Shown: positions 1-10,317, numbered from the stretch's first letter. The stretch is DNA of 64,000 bases from Sarcophilus harrisii (GCF_902635505.1 NC_045428.1:431807106-431871105), one strand, 5' to 3'. The notes: generated from the letters alone by a model not told the origin. Translations and numbers: made by a program.

Positions 1-177
1 TACCTGAAAATATGTTTTTTATGACTATATATAACCTATATCAAATTGCTTAGCTTCTCAAAGCAGGAAGAAAGGGAAGGAGAGAATTTGGAACCCAAAA
101 TTTGGGGGGAAATGTTAAAAATTTTTTTTACATGTAATTGGAAAAAATTAAATATTAAATAAAAAAAAAACAAAAAG
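1..177 (+). mobile_element. L1 LINE 3' end, continues upstream of the window
   Basis: Only the last part of the L1 3' UTR is in the window. The order 'catat...taaccta', a G/A-rich block (aagggaaggagag), 'atttggaac', and an A-rich tail is the same as in the better L1 copies at 59207-60572 and 4391-4602. The tail is imperfect, so this is an old copy. Confidence 0.75.
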
Positions 178-301
178 GAAGATGTAACTTTTTAGAAATG
201 ATACAAAGGGTTTAGATGAACTTTAAGGTCCCTTTGGCTACCATAACATTTGTATCATAGGGTAATCATAGAAGCATTCAATAGGAGCAAAAAAGCAAAA
301 C

Positions 302-445
302 AGTGAATCAATCAATGATTAAAAAGCATTTTTAATTGTTGCACTGTGTCAAATGCTAGGTATACAAATTTCAGAAAGCAAGGTAACATCTTTCCCTAGA
401 GAACTTGCATTCTAATAGTGGGAGATAACAGATTAGAAGCAGATC
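302..445 (-). mobile_element. L2 LINE 3' end fragment
   Basis: Read on the minus strand this is the L2 3' end: the stretch around 'gcactgtgtcaaatgctagg' and 'gaacttgcattctaatagtgg' mirrors the conserved L2 end in which an 'attagaatgtaag' block precedes 'gcctggcacatagt'. It is non-coding and heavily diverged. Confidence 0.55.
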
Positions 446-451
446 AGGAAA

Positions 452-668
452 GAATAATAACAATAATAGCTACATTTTTATAATTCTTTAAGGTTTTCTT
501 TACAAATATGAGCTTATTTGATCCTCACAACAACCCTAGGAGACAGATGCTATTATCATCCCCATTTTACAGTTGAGAAATATGAGCCACATAGAAATTA
601 AGTAATTTGTCTAGCATCACACAGCTAATGAATGCAGATTTGCACTCAGGTCCAATGCTCTGCGCCAC
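452..668 (-). mobile_element. MIR/THER1-type CORE-SINE
   Basis: In reverse orientation it shows the L2-like tail (ctttacaaatatgag, then a 'cctcacaacaaccct' block), the CORE region (ccattttacagttgag and cacacagcta) and the remains of the tRNA-like head near 650-668. MIR-type SINEs carry an L2-like 3' end and were moved by L2 machinery. Diverged, ancient. Confidence 0.8.
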
Positions 669-1799
669 ACAAATATCTCAATAACACTTTGTTCTGAGAA
701 GCTACAAGAATGGCTACTAGAACCATAAGGCAGTTGATTGATGATATTTCCAGGAGCAATAGCAAGGAATCTGATTATAGTTTCCAGAGTCAGGGAACAT
801 GGAAAGAGAGGAAGATGAGGTTTTTAACGCCTTCTTTCCTTGCCCTGTGCTAGGTGGCTATTTATTCATTCCAGGATAGCTGGGCCACGGTTCATTATTA
901 TTGCTGTGGTTATATTGGTCTCAAACAGCAGGATAAATGTTCCTGATCCATAATGGACAGTCTGTGGGCAAAGCTAGAGGTGGGACAACTGCCTATCCAA
1001 ACAAGCCCCCAAACTCAGTGCATTATCAAAATGTCAATGAAATGACACCAGATTACTGCTTTGTCTCGCACTCTGAGTCAATAAGGCAGACCACATCCAA
1101 ACACACTCTCAAAGCAGTTGTTAGATTTTATAAGTAAACATTCCTGAAACATTTATAACCACCCTTCCTGTGAGCTGGAACTGCCTTCAGGCACTAATAA
1201 TTAATGCATTGGGTTCTTTGCAAATATGTATTTAAATACTTGAATTATACGACTCTGAGCAAGACCTGCCTCCCTCCTACCTTCCCCTCCCATCCCTCTG
1301 CCCAATTCCTGAGGTATTTGCTTCTTTGATTATTTGTGATTCTGAACAAGAAATTACTCCCAGAAAAGGAGTGTTTCAGAACATTTAGAAAAAAGTGGTT
1401 AATCATCCAGGGAGAACTGAACGGTTTTGACTCATAAACCCACTGGGTTGACTCATCCCAATATTCAGCACTTACATAGTTCTTGATATTCTCAAATCAC
1501 TCATTATTATTAGCTTACCAAACAGCAGCTTACAGAAGTCACATTGCCTGTGCTATTTTCGAAAGCTAGGAGCCTCTTCATGGACAAAAAGCAATTAGTT
1601 CAAGGTGTCAGAATGAGTCAGAAACACAATCAGGCCGGAAATTAAAACTCTCAGGTTTCCCAGCAGAAGCCTCAGGAAGATTGAATATTGGACCTTCTCT
1701 TTTGTGTCCTGCCTCCTACACAAGGCCTGTCTGGATCACTGCTTCCCTCTCAGCCTCCTCTCCTACTTATCAAGGATAATACCCACCCCCAGAAGTTAC
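669..1799. other. Unassigned sequence, no gene seen
   Basis: About 1.1 kb with no repeat family I recognise. Short open frames (for example 66 codons at 937-1137) have no protein-like composition or known motif. A pyrimidine-rich patch (ctgcctccctcctacc) lies near 1266-1310. Nothing here supports an exon. Confidence 0.5.
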
Positions 1800-1960
1800 T
1801 TTGCATTTTTTTTCCTATTATGTATTCATTTATCTGAATACTTATTTCCATTTGTATTTATCAGAACATTGTGGAAGGTCCCCTTCTTAGGCAGATAACT
1901 GTTTAGAGGGAGAAGCTGCTCTTTGTATCCCACTCTTAGCTCAGTTCTTGGTACGTGTGA
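1800..1960 (+). mobile_element. Probable L2 3' UTR fragment
   Basis: The order 'cattgtggaaggtcccc', 'agggagaagctgctctttgtatcc' and 'tagctcagttcttgg' follows the L2 3' end (gtaagctccttgaggg, tttgtatccc, cttagcacagtgcctgg) at low identity. It is cut at its 3' edge by the Mar1-type SINE that follows directly. Confidence 0.4.
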
Positions 1961-2203
1961 TAGTTGTTTTTCATTTATTTTAGTCATGTTTGACTCTCCA
2001 TGATGCCATTTTTTTGGCAAAGATATTGAGGTGGTTTTTGCCATTTCCTTTTCCAGTTCATTTTACAGATGAGGAAACTAAGGCGAACATGATTAAGTGA
2101 CTTGCCCAGGTTTACTGTAAGTGTGTAGAGCTAGATTTGAACTCAAAATCAATCTTCCTGACTTCAAGTCCAGCACTCTATCCATTGTGTCGCCTAATTG
2201 CCC
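1961..2203 (-). mobile_element. Mar1-type CORE-SINE, near full length
   Basis: Reverse orientation, from the BovB/RTE-like 3' end (tttagtcatgtttgactc) through 'ttttgccatttcc' and the CORE (cagatgaggaaact) to the tRNA-like head (ccattgtgtcgcctaattgccc). It has a tRNA-like head with degraded A and B boxes, a CORE block, and an RTE-like tail. It abuts an L2 fragment. Confidence 0.88.
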
Positions 2204-2304
2204 CTTCTTGTATTTAATGAGGCACCAAAAAAGTTTGTTAGATTGAAAAGAATTGAACTGCTATCATTTCACTAAAGCAGAATTGTAGAGGAATTATAAT
2301 AATG

Positions 2305-2462
2305 CCTGTGGATTTTGAGTCAGAGACCTTAGATTCTCTTTGCTGCTTATTATTTGTGTGCCCTTGAATGATTAATTCTTCTAGGGCTCATTTTATTCAT
2401 CTGTAAAATAAACTGTAATTGAACTTCCAAGTTACCTTCTCTCTCTAAATCTCTGCTCCTAT
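2305..2462 (+). mobile_element. MIR3-type SINE
   Basis: Forward copy: 'ttttgagtcagagacctt' (head/CORE junction), 'catctgtaaaata' and the L3/CR1-like end 'cttctctctctaaatctctg'. The 3' end differs from the L2-like end of MIR/THER1. Old and diverged. Confidence 0.65.
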
Positions 2463-2467
2463 GCATA

Positions 2468-3002
2468 AATATTTTACATTTTTCATTATTTATTTTTAGC
2501 AAAAGTTTTAGATTTTGAGTCCCAAATTCTCTCCTTTCCTCCCATTCTTCCCCTACCCATTGAAAAGGTAAATAATTTGATATCAGTTATATATGTGAAA
2601 TTATGTAAAACATTTCCATATTAACCATATCACCAAAAAAAGGAAAGCAAAACTAAAGAGAGAATGAGAAAATTATACTTCAATTTGCATTCATAATTCA
2701 CCTGTTTGCTCTCTGGAGATGGCAGCACTTTTTCACCGTGAATCCTATGGATTTGTCTTGGATCATTGTATTGATCAGAATAGCCAAGTCTTTCATAATC
2801 AATCATCATTACAATATTACTGTTAACTCCTGTTCACTTCATTTTGAATCAGTTCATATACGTCTTGTCATGTTTTTTCCTGGAATCATCCCTCTTGTTA
2901 TTCCCCATAGCAAAATAGTATTCCATTCCCAGTCATCTGCCACAACTTGTTTAGCCATACCTCAACTGATGAGCATCCCCTCAATTTCCAACAGGTTACC
3001 AC
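2468..3002 (-). mobile_element. L1 LINE 3' part
   Basis: Antisense L1: T/A-rich tail, 3' UTR polypyrimidine block (ctctcctttcctcccattc), then the ORF2 carboxyl end, where 'agtattccattcc' is the complement of the MEYY codons and 'ctgatgagcatcccc' that of the GCPS codons. It is truncated where the L2 begins at about 3003, so it inserted into or beside that L2. Diverged and non-coding. Confidence 0.75.
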
Positions 3003-3090
3003 AATACTGCAGGCAAGAAATAATAAGGGCCTCTGCCAGAGTCATAGCCAGAATCTTAGAGATTGCTACTAGAAAAGAAAAGGGAACATG

Positions 3091-3102
3091 TATATGTGTG
3101 TG

Positions 3103-3148
<46 letters not shown>
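3091..3148. repeat. (TG)n microsatellite with TA interruptions
   Basis: An almost pure TG/TA alternating tract lies inside the antisense L2. It accounts for the cysteine/valine run in the 153-codon open frame at 2738-3199, which is therefore not a gene. Confidence 0.97.
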
Positions 3149-3149
<1 letters not shown>

Positions 3150-3334
3150 TTCATTTATTTCTATTTACATTTAAAAGTAAAATGGATAGGATCTTTTAAC
3201 AGATTGGCTATAGGGATGAGAGAATGAGAACTTAAGGATGACACATAGAATATAAGTCTGGGAGACTGGGAGGATGATGGTTCCCTCCACAATCTCTACA
3301 GAAAAATAAGGAAGAGAGAAGGGTTTGATGGGTA

Positions 3335-3590
3335 ATAATGCCGGATAGTATTTCTACAGCACCTAATGTGTGCTAGATACTATGCTAAGCACTTCACAAA
3401 TTTTATCTCATTTGATCCTCACAACCACCTTGGGTAGAAAGTGCTATTATCACCATTTTATAGTTAAAGAACCTAAGGCACAGATTAAGTGGCTTGCTCA
3501 AGATCACACAGCTAAGTGTCTGTGGCCAAGTTTAAACTTAAATTTTCCTGCACTGTCTCCATTGTGACTGTACCACTTAGCAGTCTCTAT
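3335..3590 (-). mobile_element. MIR/THER1-type SINE inside L2
   Basis: Reverse copy with L2-like tail (actatgctaagcacttcac), 'cctcacaaccaccttggg', CORE (atcacacagctaagtg) and a degraded head. The L2 sequence before it (gggtttgatggg) and after it (gagttcaattatggag) is continuous in L2, so the SINE is the later arrival. Confidence 0.72.
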
Positions 3591-4390
3591 GAGTTCAATT
3601 ATGGAGTTGAGTTTAAGATGTCTTTGGGTCATCTGATTTGGTTGGCAGCTGGAAATTTGAGTCTGAAAGTTATAAGAGAAGTTAGGATTGAGTAAGAAGA
3701 TCTGAGTATCATCATCAGAGAGATGAAAAGTAAAACCATGGGAGCTGATGAGATCACCCAGTGAAATAGTATAGAGGGACAAAAGGAGAAATGGCAGGAC
3801 AGAGCCCTGAGAAGCACCTACTTTTTGTAAATATGACCCAGAGAAGGATACAGAAAAGAAGACTGAGAAGAAGTGATCAGATAGGTAAGAAGAGAAACTG
3901 GATAGTATCACAGAAACCTAGGATGTCCAGAGTAAAAGGCTATTGAGAGGTCAAAAGGATTAAGAAATAGCAATGATGGTCAAATGGTGAAGTAGGAATT
4001 CAGATTGTAGAGCATTTTAGAGGGAGCGAAAAAAAGCTATTTTTTTTATTTTAAAAATAAAGAAAGAGGGAGTAAGAAGAAAGGAAGTAGAGGTTTTGAT
4101 TATAAATTACTTTCTTTAAGGAGTTTGGCCACAAAAGGAAAAAGATACATGAATTAAAGTTAATGGAGATGGACCAATCAAGTGAGGGCTTTTTGAGAAA
4201 TGGTCTTGTTTGTCGACAATAGGGAAACAGACAGAAAGAGAATGAAGATAAGTAAAAGTGAGCAAGAATAGACTCAAGATGGAATAGGATCCTTTTTGTG
4301 TGGAGAGGAATTAGTCTTGACAAGCACAAGAACTTCCTCTCGATAACAGACATAGATGAAGGAAAAATAGCGTCAGGAATCATTTGGGAT

Positions 4391-4602
4391 ATGTCAATAG
4401 AGATTGAATGTAGATCACAACATAATATTTTCATTCTTTTTGTAATTTGCTTTTTTCCTTATCATTTTTCCTTTTTGATCTGATTTTTCTTGTGCAGCAT
4501 GATAATTGTGGAAATATATATAGAAGAATTGCATATATTTAACATATATTGCCGTCTAGGGGAGGAAGTAGAAAGAAGAGAGGGAAATTTAAAAAAAAAA
4601 TG
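4391..4602 (+). mobile_element. L1 LINE 3' UTR and tail
   Basis: Shows the typical end: 'tttgatctgatttttcttgtg', 'gcagcatgataattg', 'tagaagaattgcat', a G/A-rich block and a short A tail. Like the copy at 59207-60572, it belongs to the older L1 3' UTR type. Confidence 0.75.
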
Positions 4603-4656
4603 TGAATAGGGGAAGAGGAAAGAAAGGAAAGGGAGTTCTAAGCTAATGGCCTCCAC

Positions 4657-4718
4657 ACTGTTATCTGTGATTCCCTACCCTTTAACTTGTTAAAGGGTAG
4701 GGAATCACAGATAACAGT
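4657..4718. repeat. Perfect 30-bp inverted repeat with 2-nt spacer
   Basis: Left arm 4657-4686, spacer 4687-4688 (tt), right arm 4689-4718. All 30 positions pair when the right arm is reverse-complemented; the next outer pair (c4656, a4719) does not. The arm begins 'actgttatctgtg' and ends 'ccctttaac'. There is no flanking TA or 8-bp duplication to mark it as a transposon. It would form a near loopless hairpin as DNA or RNA. Confidence 0.95.
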
Positions 4719-5390
4719 AAATTGATCCAGAAAAGTCAATTATCACACCCTTTTCAAAAGCAATGGTATTGTTTTATTCTAAGCAATAGCTGGAAATGTT
4801 TATTTTGGGTGGCTGGGGTAGGAAGAGAACTTTCATGCATATATTTATAAAAGATATATGGTTTAAAAGCACCTTACATAAACGAGAGTGGCAAACTGAA
4901 GATGCTTATTGTTTTCTCTTTGATTTTCCTACTCTGCCTAAGTACTGCAGAACAGAAAGACCTCCTTCAAGAGCTGAATTATCTATTATCTAAGATCAAG
5001 GGAATTGTCAAAAATGTTCTACAATGTCACCTGTATCAGGACAGAGTCCATCCTACTATCCCCCTTTGAGCTTCTCCATCATCCCTCCACCTCCTTTTGT
5101 ATGATGACTTCCTCCATTAAGACAAGGTTTGTCTTTTTTCTCCATATTCATATTCCTAAGGCTTAGCACAGTGTTATGTAATAGGTACTTAAAGACTAAA
5201 TGGGCTATGACTGTGTCTGAAAAGATAGCTTCTTCCTCCTTTTATCTAAGGAAAAACAGAAAGCTCAGTAGGAACCAGAAATAAGCAGGTTCTCTATAGA
5301 GAGGAGAGAAGCATCTTCTGAAACTTGACTGAATGAAAAAAAAAAGGAATAAACAGGAGATTGGCTATGCTGGGAGGGTACTCAGCAGAT
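4719..5390. other. Mostly unassigned; possible L2 3' end at 5095-5205
   Basis: No gene seen. At 5095-5205 the order 'ttgtctttt', 'ctaaggcttagcacagtg' and 'aggtacttaaaga' resembles a sense L2 3' terminus. The rest is unassigned. Confidence 0.4.
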
Positions 5391-5391
5391 G

Positions 5392-6290
5392 GTCAGTAAA
5401 CATTTATTAAGCATTTACTATGTACAGGTACTCTGCTAAGTACTAGGCACACAAATACAAAGAAAGTCACTGTCCTCAAGAAACAACATTCTGATCCAAT
5501 CATTCTGGAGAACAATTTGGAACTATGCCCAAAGGGCTGTAAAACAGTACATATCCTTTGATCTGGCAGTCTCACTACCGAGTCTGTATACGAAAGAAAT
5601 CATTTTAAAAGGGGAAAAGATCCACATATTTGTAGCAGCCTTTTTTGTAGTGGTAAGGAACTAGAAACTGAGTTGGATGCTCATCAGTTGGGGAATGGCT
5701 GAATTATAGCATATGACTCTAATGGAATGTTATTGTTCTATAAGAAATGATCAGCAAGATGATTTCAGAAAAGCTTGGAAAGACATAAACTGATGTTAAG
5801 TGAAATGAGTAGAATCAAGAGAACAATGCACAGTGATGACAACATTATGTGATAAACAACTGTGATGGACTTGGATCTTCTCAACAATGAGATGATTCAA
5901 GGCAATTCCAATAGATATGAAATAAAAAAATGCAATCTGTATCCAGAGAGAAAACGCTGGAGACTGAATGTGGATCAAAGCATAATAGTTTTACTTTTTT
6001 TGGTTTTTTTTTTCCTTTTGATCTGATTTTTCTTATGCAACATAACAAATATGGAGTTATGTATAAAAGGATTATACATATTTAACCTATATCAGATTGC
6101 TTTCTGTTTTGGGAAAGGGAGAAGTAATGAAGAGAAGAATAAAATTTTGGAACACAAAGTCTCATCAAAAAAAATATTGAAAACTATTTTTACATGTATT
6201 TGGAAAAAATATTATTGAGGGAAAAAAAACTTACATTCTAGTAGGGGAAAATAACTCAAAAAAAGGTAAGCAAAATGGAGTGAGGAAAAT
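5392..6290 (-). mobile_element. L2 3' end split by an L1 insertion
   Basis: The 5' piece (5392-5492) has 'catttattaagcatttac', 'actctgctaagtactagg' and 'gtcctcaag'; the other piece (6233-6290) continues with 'cattctagtaggggaaaataac'. Together they make one uninterrupted antisense L2 end around the L1 at 5493-6232. The 7-bp 'acattct' is repeated at 5486-5492 and 6233-6239, consistent with a target-site duplication. Confidence 0.75.
5493..6232 (+). mobile_element. 5'-truncated L1 inside L2
   Basis: It starts within the ORF2 carboxyl end (gatccaatcattctgg, the codons for IQPFW in better copies), runs through 'ggaatgttattgttctataag' (MEYYCS region), the 3' UTR and an A-rich tail. The frame is broken. 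It is flanked by 'acattct' at both sides and lies inside an L2. Confidence 0.85.
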
Positions 6291-6819
6291 ACTCTCCAAG
6301 GAAAATGGTGGCAAAGTCTAAAGAGTCAGTAGCATAGTCAGGAAGAAGGGGAATGAAGCTTACTGGCCTGGAGTCATCCCCCAAATTGATAACTAATGAG
6401 GAGAAGGAAACCAAAATAGGGAAGGTTATTCATACATCCCCACTGCTGCTACTTCCATTGTCCTAATGAGAAGCCAGACTCTGAGAAAAGACTGTAGCTG
6501 AAGCTACAAAAATCCAATACAGATTAATTCCCACTGTCTCTGTTGCTGAGAACTGATAACCTTCATACTTCTGCATTTGTTATATGCCTCTGGCTCTTGT
6601 GCTGCTCTATTCACAAACTTCATTTCTTTAAGAGTTAGTTTGCTTTTGGTATTTGGCATGTGCTTTCAAAGGAAACGCATTTTACTAAGATATTCATTGT
6701 ATGTGCTTGCATTGCCCATTGTTGGGAGATTAAGTGTACAGATAGGAAGATTTCTCTATCTAATCCCTGGGGCTGCCAGATGGGGAGGACTTGAACCCAA
6801 GCAGGAAATTTTTGTTATT
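6291..6819. other. Unassigned sequence
   Basis: No repeat or gene recognised. The open frame 6577-6936 runs from here into the antisense SINE and is not credible as a gene. Confidence 0.4.
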
Positions 6820-7090
6820 AATTCAGCCATTCAGTCATGTCCAACTCTTCATGACCCCATACAGGATTTTGTTGGCAAAGATACTGGTGTGATTTTCCAT
6901 TTCCTTTTCCACCTCCTTTTATACATGAGGAAATAGAAGCAAATAGGGGTAAGAGACTTGTTTTTTCCAGCTTCTTAATCATTAAAATAGCTAATATTTA
7001 CCTAGCTAATAAGTATCTGAGGTTAGATTTGAACTCAGTCTTCTGGACTCCAAGCACAGCATTCTACCAACTGAGCCATATAGTTGTTTT
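6820..7090 (-). mobile_element. Mar1-type SINE with internal extra sequence
   Basis: Reverse copy: RTE-like end (cattcagtcatgtccaac), 'catttccttttcc', CORE, and head (ccaactgagccatatagttg). Between CORE and head there are extra bases around 6960-7010 (catttaaaatagctaatat-like sequence) not normal for the family. Confidence 0.82.
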
Positions 7091-7149
7091 TCTTAAAATA
7101 TTATATTAAGAACTGAATACAACACTTCAAATGTGACCTGAGAGTCCAG

Positions 7150-7331
7150 TTTGAGTCAGTCTCAAACTAAAAACACCAGTTAAAGACCTTAGCTTAAAAA
7201 GGCCCCGGTCTCCCACTGCTTCCAGGGCCATCTCCAATCTATCCTGATCTATATCTGGCCACTGGACTCAGATGGCTCTGGAAAGGAAGGTAAGGCAGGT
7301 GATCTTGCCCAGCCCTCTCTCACTTAAATCA
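7150..7331 (+). mobile_element. Family X interspersed repeat (unclassified), partial
   Basis: Shares the order 'aaagaccttagctta', 'ccatctccaatc', 'cctgatctatatctggcc', 'actggactcagatgg', 'cagccctctctcacttaaatc' with 8690-8953 and, in reverse, with 38712-38940, 61105-61620 and 35872-36310. This copy lacks the 3' end. I know the sequence type as a common marsupial repeat but cannot name it. Confidence 0.7.
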
Positions 7332-7939
7332 CTATCCTTCTTCATTCTGGACCCGTTCTTTTGGTTGCTTTTTTCTTAATTGTCAATTTATGCTATCATT
7401 TATACTTAATTCACACAAATGTATGTATGGTCAAACTCAATCAGTCCAAAGGCAAAATTTCAAATTTTAGCCATGGAGATGAACATTTAGAGAAATTTCT
7501 CCTCAAATAATATTGCATAAGAGAAGCAAATGCTAGTTTTCCAAAACACAACTAATAAAGTTATATACATTTTCTTTGAGTTTTGTGTTTCCTAAACTAG
7601 GTGAGACCTATTCAAAGCTGCGTTTTCTGTACTCCTTAAGTTGCTTCTTGATTATTGGGCATGCTACACACACACACACACACACACACACACGCCAGAT
7701 CCCTCTACTCCCACACAAACAGTTCTCCTGACCAAAGCTTTCCTACCAACTGACTTGCCAATCTGTGAGAAATTAATTCTTGGGTATTAAGCTGATAAGA
7801 GCTTGATATATCTCTCCCAGACCTGTTTACATTTTAAAAGAACTTCTTGGGGACACAAAGCCTTAACCAAGGAAATTAATCACTACTGTTTGTCATTTCA
7901 CAAGGGAGAAGAAGGACCCTCAGCATTTTGTGAGTTGTA
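7332..7939. other. Unassigned sequence with (CA)n at 7666-7693
   Basis: A pure CA tract of 14 repeats lies at 7666-7693. The flanks are unassigned and show no gene. Confidence 0.5.
7666..7693. repeat. (CA)n microsatellite
   Basis: Fourteen uninterrupted CA units, likely polymorphic. Confidence 0.97.
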
Positions 7940-7944
7940 TGGTA

Positions 7945-8150
7945 CAGCTGAAAATGATTGTTAAAGAAGCATTACCCTGAGTCTGTATCTTACTCTGTCA
8001 TTTATTTGAAGTGGTTTTCTTGAGTAAATCAATTAAGCTAAGACTCAGTTTCCTCAGCTGTAAAATAGGTGTGGTGATATAAACAGTCCCCACTTCACAA
8101 AGTCACTGTAAGAAAAGTGCTGAGTAAATCTTAAAAGTGCTAGAGAAAGT
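7945..8150 (+). mobile_element. MIR/THER1-type SINE
   Basis: Forward copy: 'gagtctgtatcttactctgtc', 'ctcagtttcctcagctgtaaa', 'gtgtggtgatataaac', and the L2-like tail (gtgctgagtaaatc). Directly followed at 8160-8222 by a reverse-oriented MIR tail fragment (tttatatagtgttttaag). Confidence 0.75.
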
Positions 8151-8159
8151 GCCAGAGAA

Positions 8160-8222
8160 AAAATAACCATAGTATTTATATAGTGTTTTAAGATTTTTAC
8201 AACATTTACAAATGCTATATCA
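8160..8222 (-). mobile_element. MIR/THER1 tail fragment
   Basis: Only the L2-like tail is left: 'atagtatttatatagtg' and 'caacatttacaaatgctat'. It ends abruptly where a family X tail begins. Confidence 0.5.
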
Positions 8223-8225
8223 TCT

Positions 8226-8275
8226 TCCTGATATCATGGTCCTCTTCAAGAACAAAGGACAAGTTGTTGTAACAA
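8226..8275 (+). mobile_element. Family X 3'-end fragment
   Basis: 'tgatatcatggtcctcttc', 'aagaacaaaggaca' and an ACAAC-rich end match the 3' end of the copy at 8690-8953. Confidence 0.5.
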
Positions 8276-8689
8276 CCTTTATAAACAGGAGCAGGAGCTG
8301 CCTCATTGGGGACCCAAATGGAAATGGCCAGTTGGTCAACACAATTTTCTTTTCTTCTCCTTTCCCTTCCCTTCCCTCTGTCCACATAGAGTGTCATATC
8401 CTTACCAGTGGGTGCTTAGCCCAAAGGAATGTTGGTTTTGATCACTGAAACTTCCCAAGATATCTTGGGGCTTACAGACTAGGTTTCTTTCTTAAGGATG
8501 ATGCCTCAAAGTCAAATTACTCTGGCTCTCATTATAGACCAATGATAGGTCCCAGTCAAGTCAAGGTCATTTTTGGGGCCCTTGTTGGATCAAAGTGAAT
8601 ATAAATAAAAATTATGTCTGTTTTGGTCAAAAAATCCTGAGTCTTCCCCTCCCAGATTGATTTTTTTTTTGGACTAGGTAAAAGAAGAC
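8276..8689. other. Unassigned sequence
   Basis: No recognised repeat, with a pyrimidine-rich patch at 8345-8380. Open frames here are short and overlap on both strands. Confidence 0.4.
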
Positions 8690-8953
8690 ATTTTTTGCCT
8701 TTATCACTGATTGGACATTCTCAAACTGAGAAGACCAGTTAAAGACCTTAACTTAAAAAGATCAAGGTCCCCCACTGCCTCCAGAGCCATCTCCAGTTCA
8801 TCCTGATCTATATCTGGCCACTGGACCCACATGACCCTGGAAAGGAAGATGAGGCAGATGACCTTGCCCAGCCCTACCTCACTTAAATCCAATTCACTTG
8901 CAGGTCATGGCACTGATGTCATGATGCTCTTTGAAAATGAAACAGCAACCACC
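8690..8953 (+). mobile_element. Family X interspersed repeat, most complete forward copy
   Basis: Runs from 'ttttttgcctttatcactg' through 'gaccttaacttaaaaagatc', 'gatctatatctggccactgg', 'cttaaatccaattcacttg' to the 3' end 'gatgtcatgatgctctttg' with an A/C-rich tail. A short non-coding body with a simple 3' tail suggests a SINE, but no RNA polymerase III boxes are clear at its start. It abuts the antisense MIR that follows. Confidence 0.7.
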
Positions 8954-9350
8954 ATTTTCTTACAACACCCTGAGAGGTAGATGCTATTATTATTTGTGGC
9001 CCCATTTGGGGTTTTCTTGATAAAGATAATAGAATGGTTTACCATTTCCTTCTCCAATTCATTTTATTAGTTAGGGAACTGAGACAAATAAAGGTTGGAT
9101 GGTTTACCCAGGGTCGCACAGCTAATAAATGTCTGAGAACGTATTTGAAATTAGGAGGACGAGATTTTGTGACTTCAGGTTCATCCCTCTATCTATTGCC
9201 CCACCTAGCTGCCATTTTACAGATGAAGAAATTGAGGTAGAGAGTAAATAAATAATTTGCCTAGAGTCACATATCTAGTGTCAGATTCTGAATTTGAATT
9301 TGAATTCAGATCTTCCTGATTGCAGGTTTAGCATTCTGATTATAAGCTAC
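8954..9350 (-). mobile_element. MIR/THER1-type SINE split by a Mar1 SINE
   Basis: The tail part (8954-8993, 'cctgagaggtagatgctatt') and the CORE/head part (9214-9350, 'attttacagatgaagaaattg') belong to one antisense MIR. The Mar1-type SINE 8994-9213 sits between them. Confidence 0.8.
8994..9213 (-). mobile_element. Mar1-type SINE inside MIR
   Basis: Begins within the RTE-like end (ggccccatttggggttttc), then 'ggtttaccatttccttctcc', CORE, and a clean head (cattgccccacctagctgcc). Slightly shortened at its 3' end. Confidence 0.85.
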
Positions 9351-9889
9351 TTATTAGAGTGATTCTCATTCATTAATAAGTCCATCCACTTAAATATTTT
9401 GCTATCCTTCCTTGTGGTTGCCTTTTACTCTGTAGCCTAAAAAGATAACCTCAGACTAGACTTCCAAAGAACATGCTGGGCTCTTGGAAAAGTTAGTCCA
9501 TTAAGATTTAGAATTCCACCCTAAGACTGAGTTTTCCTAATTGGTGGATGACAGAGTACAAACTCACATAACCCACTGTATCTATTTGGCCTCAGACCTC
9601 CCTTTTAACCATCTTCTACTTAGAAGTCTTATAATCTACCCTACACATTTCTGAGCTTCAGAAAGAATATCATACAATCTCAATTATTCAGTTGACTAAT
9701 AAACATGTACTGAAAAATTTAAGAAAAAAGGAATGGATTCAATTACCACTTACTATGGAAATAAATCATTAATTTTCTAGCTTCTATTCTATTTAGGCTA
9801 TTCTTGATATCAAGAAAGTATAAAAATACCTTTTCTCAAATATAATTCAGGTGGCAGTCATTTTTTAAAGTGATGTTTCTCTCAGAGAC
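9351..9889. other. Unassigned sequence
   Basis: No repeat or coding signal recognised. Confidence 0.4.
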
Positions 9890-9967
9890 AGAATAATAAT
9901 TGCTTACTTTTATGTGTTGCATTTAGGTTTGACTATATATCTCATTTAATCTTCAAGATAGTCAAGT
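9890..9967 (-). mobile_element. MIR/THER1 tail fragment
   Basis: 'ataataattgcttacttt', 'ggtttgactatatatctc' and 'atcttcaagatagtcaag' are a diverged antisense MIR tail, cut by the SINE that follows. Confidence 0.5.
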
Positions 9968-9968
9968 G

Positions 9969-10205
9969 AGGAAGCAGCTAGATGGCTCATTGAAGAGCTG
10001 CTGAATCTGAAGTCAGAAGACCTGAGTTGAAATCTAGCCTCAGACTCTTACTAGCTGTGTATCCCTATGCAAGTCACTTAACATTTCCTTGACCTTAATT
10101 TACTGGAAAAGGAAATGGCAAAAATGTCCAATATCTTTACCAAGAAAACCGCACAATGAGATAATGAAGACTTGAACCAATTGTTGTTCAATTGTTCAAC
10201 TGAAT
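9969..10205 (+). mobile_element. Mar1-type SINE
   Basis: Forward copy: head (gaagcagctagatggctc), 'gaagtcagaagacctgag', CORE (ttactagctgtgtatcc), 'aaaggaaatggcaaa' and 'atctttaccaag'. The tail is degraded. Confidence 0.83.
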
Positions 10206-10317
10206 AACAATTCAGCAAATCGAACACCCATATTACATTCAAAAAATATAATCATTTTTAAGGCATCTCTTTTAAAGAGCAGGACAAAGTTTTAAAAATA
10301 AAGAAGTAATACAAATA

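Larger units (their letters stand above)
3003..4390 (-). mobile_element. Long antisense L2 LINE, split by a MIR at 3335-3590
   Basis: About 1.1 kb of L2 in reverse orientation, one of the longest L2 remnants in the window. Landmarks: 'actgcaggcaagaaataata', 'gggagactgggaggatgatgg', 'gagttgagtttaagatgtct', 'gggagctgatgagatcaccc', 'aggacagagccctgag', 'tcaagtgagggctttttgag'. On the sense strand these belong to the L2 ORF2 end and the sequence after it. A MIR interrupts it (3335-3590) and a TG tract expanded at 3091-3148. The sense frame is too decayed to read. Confidence 0.7.

Noticed and set aside
2738-3199. 153-codon open frame, the second longest in the window
   Set aside because: It covers antisense L1, antisense L2 and a TG microsatellite that encodes the Cys/Val run; it has no coding character.
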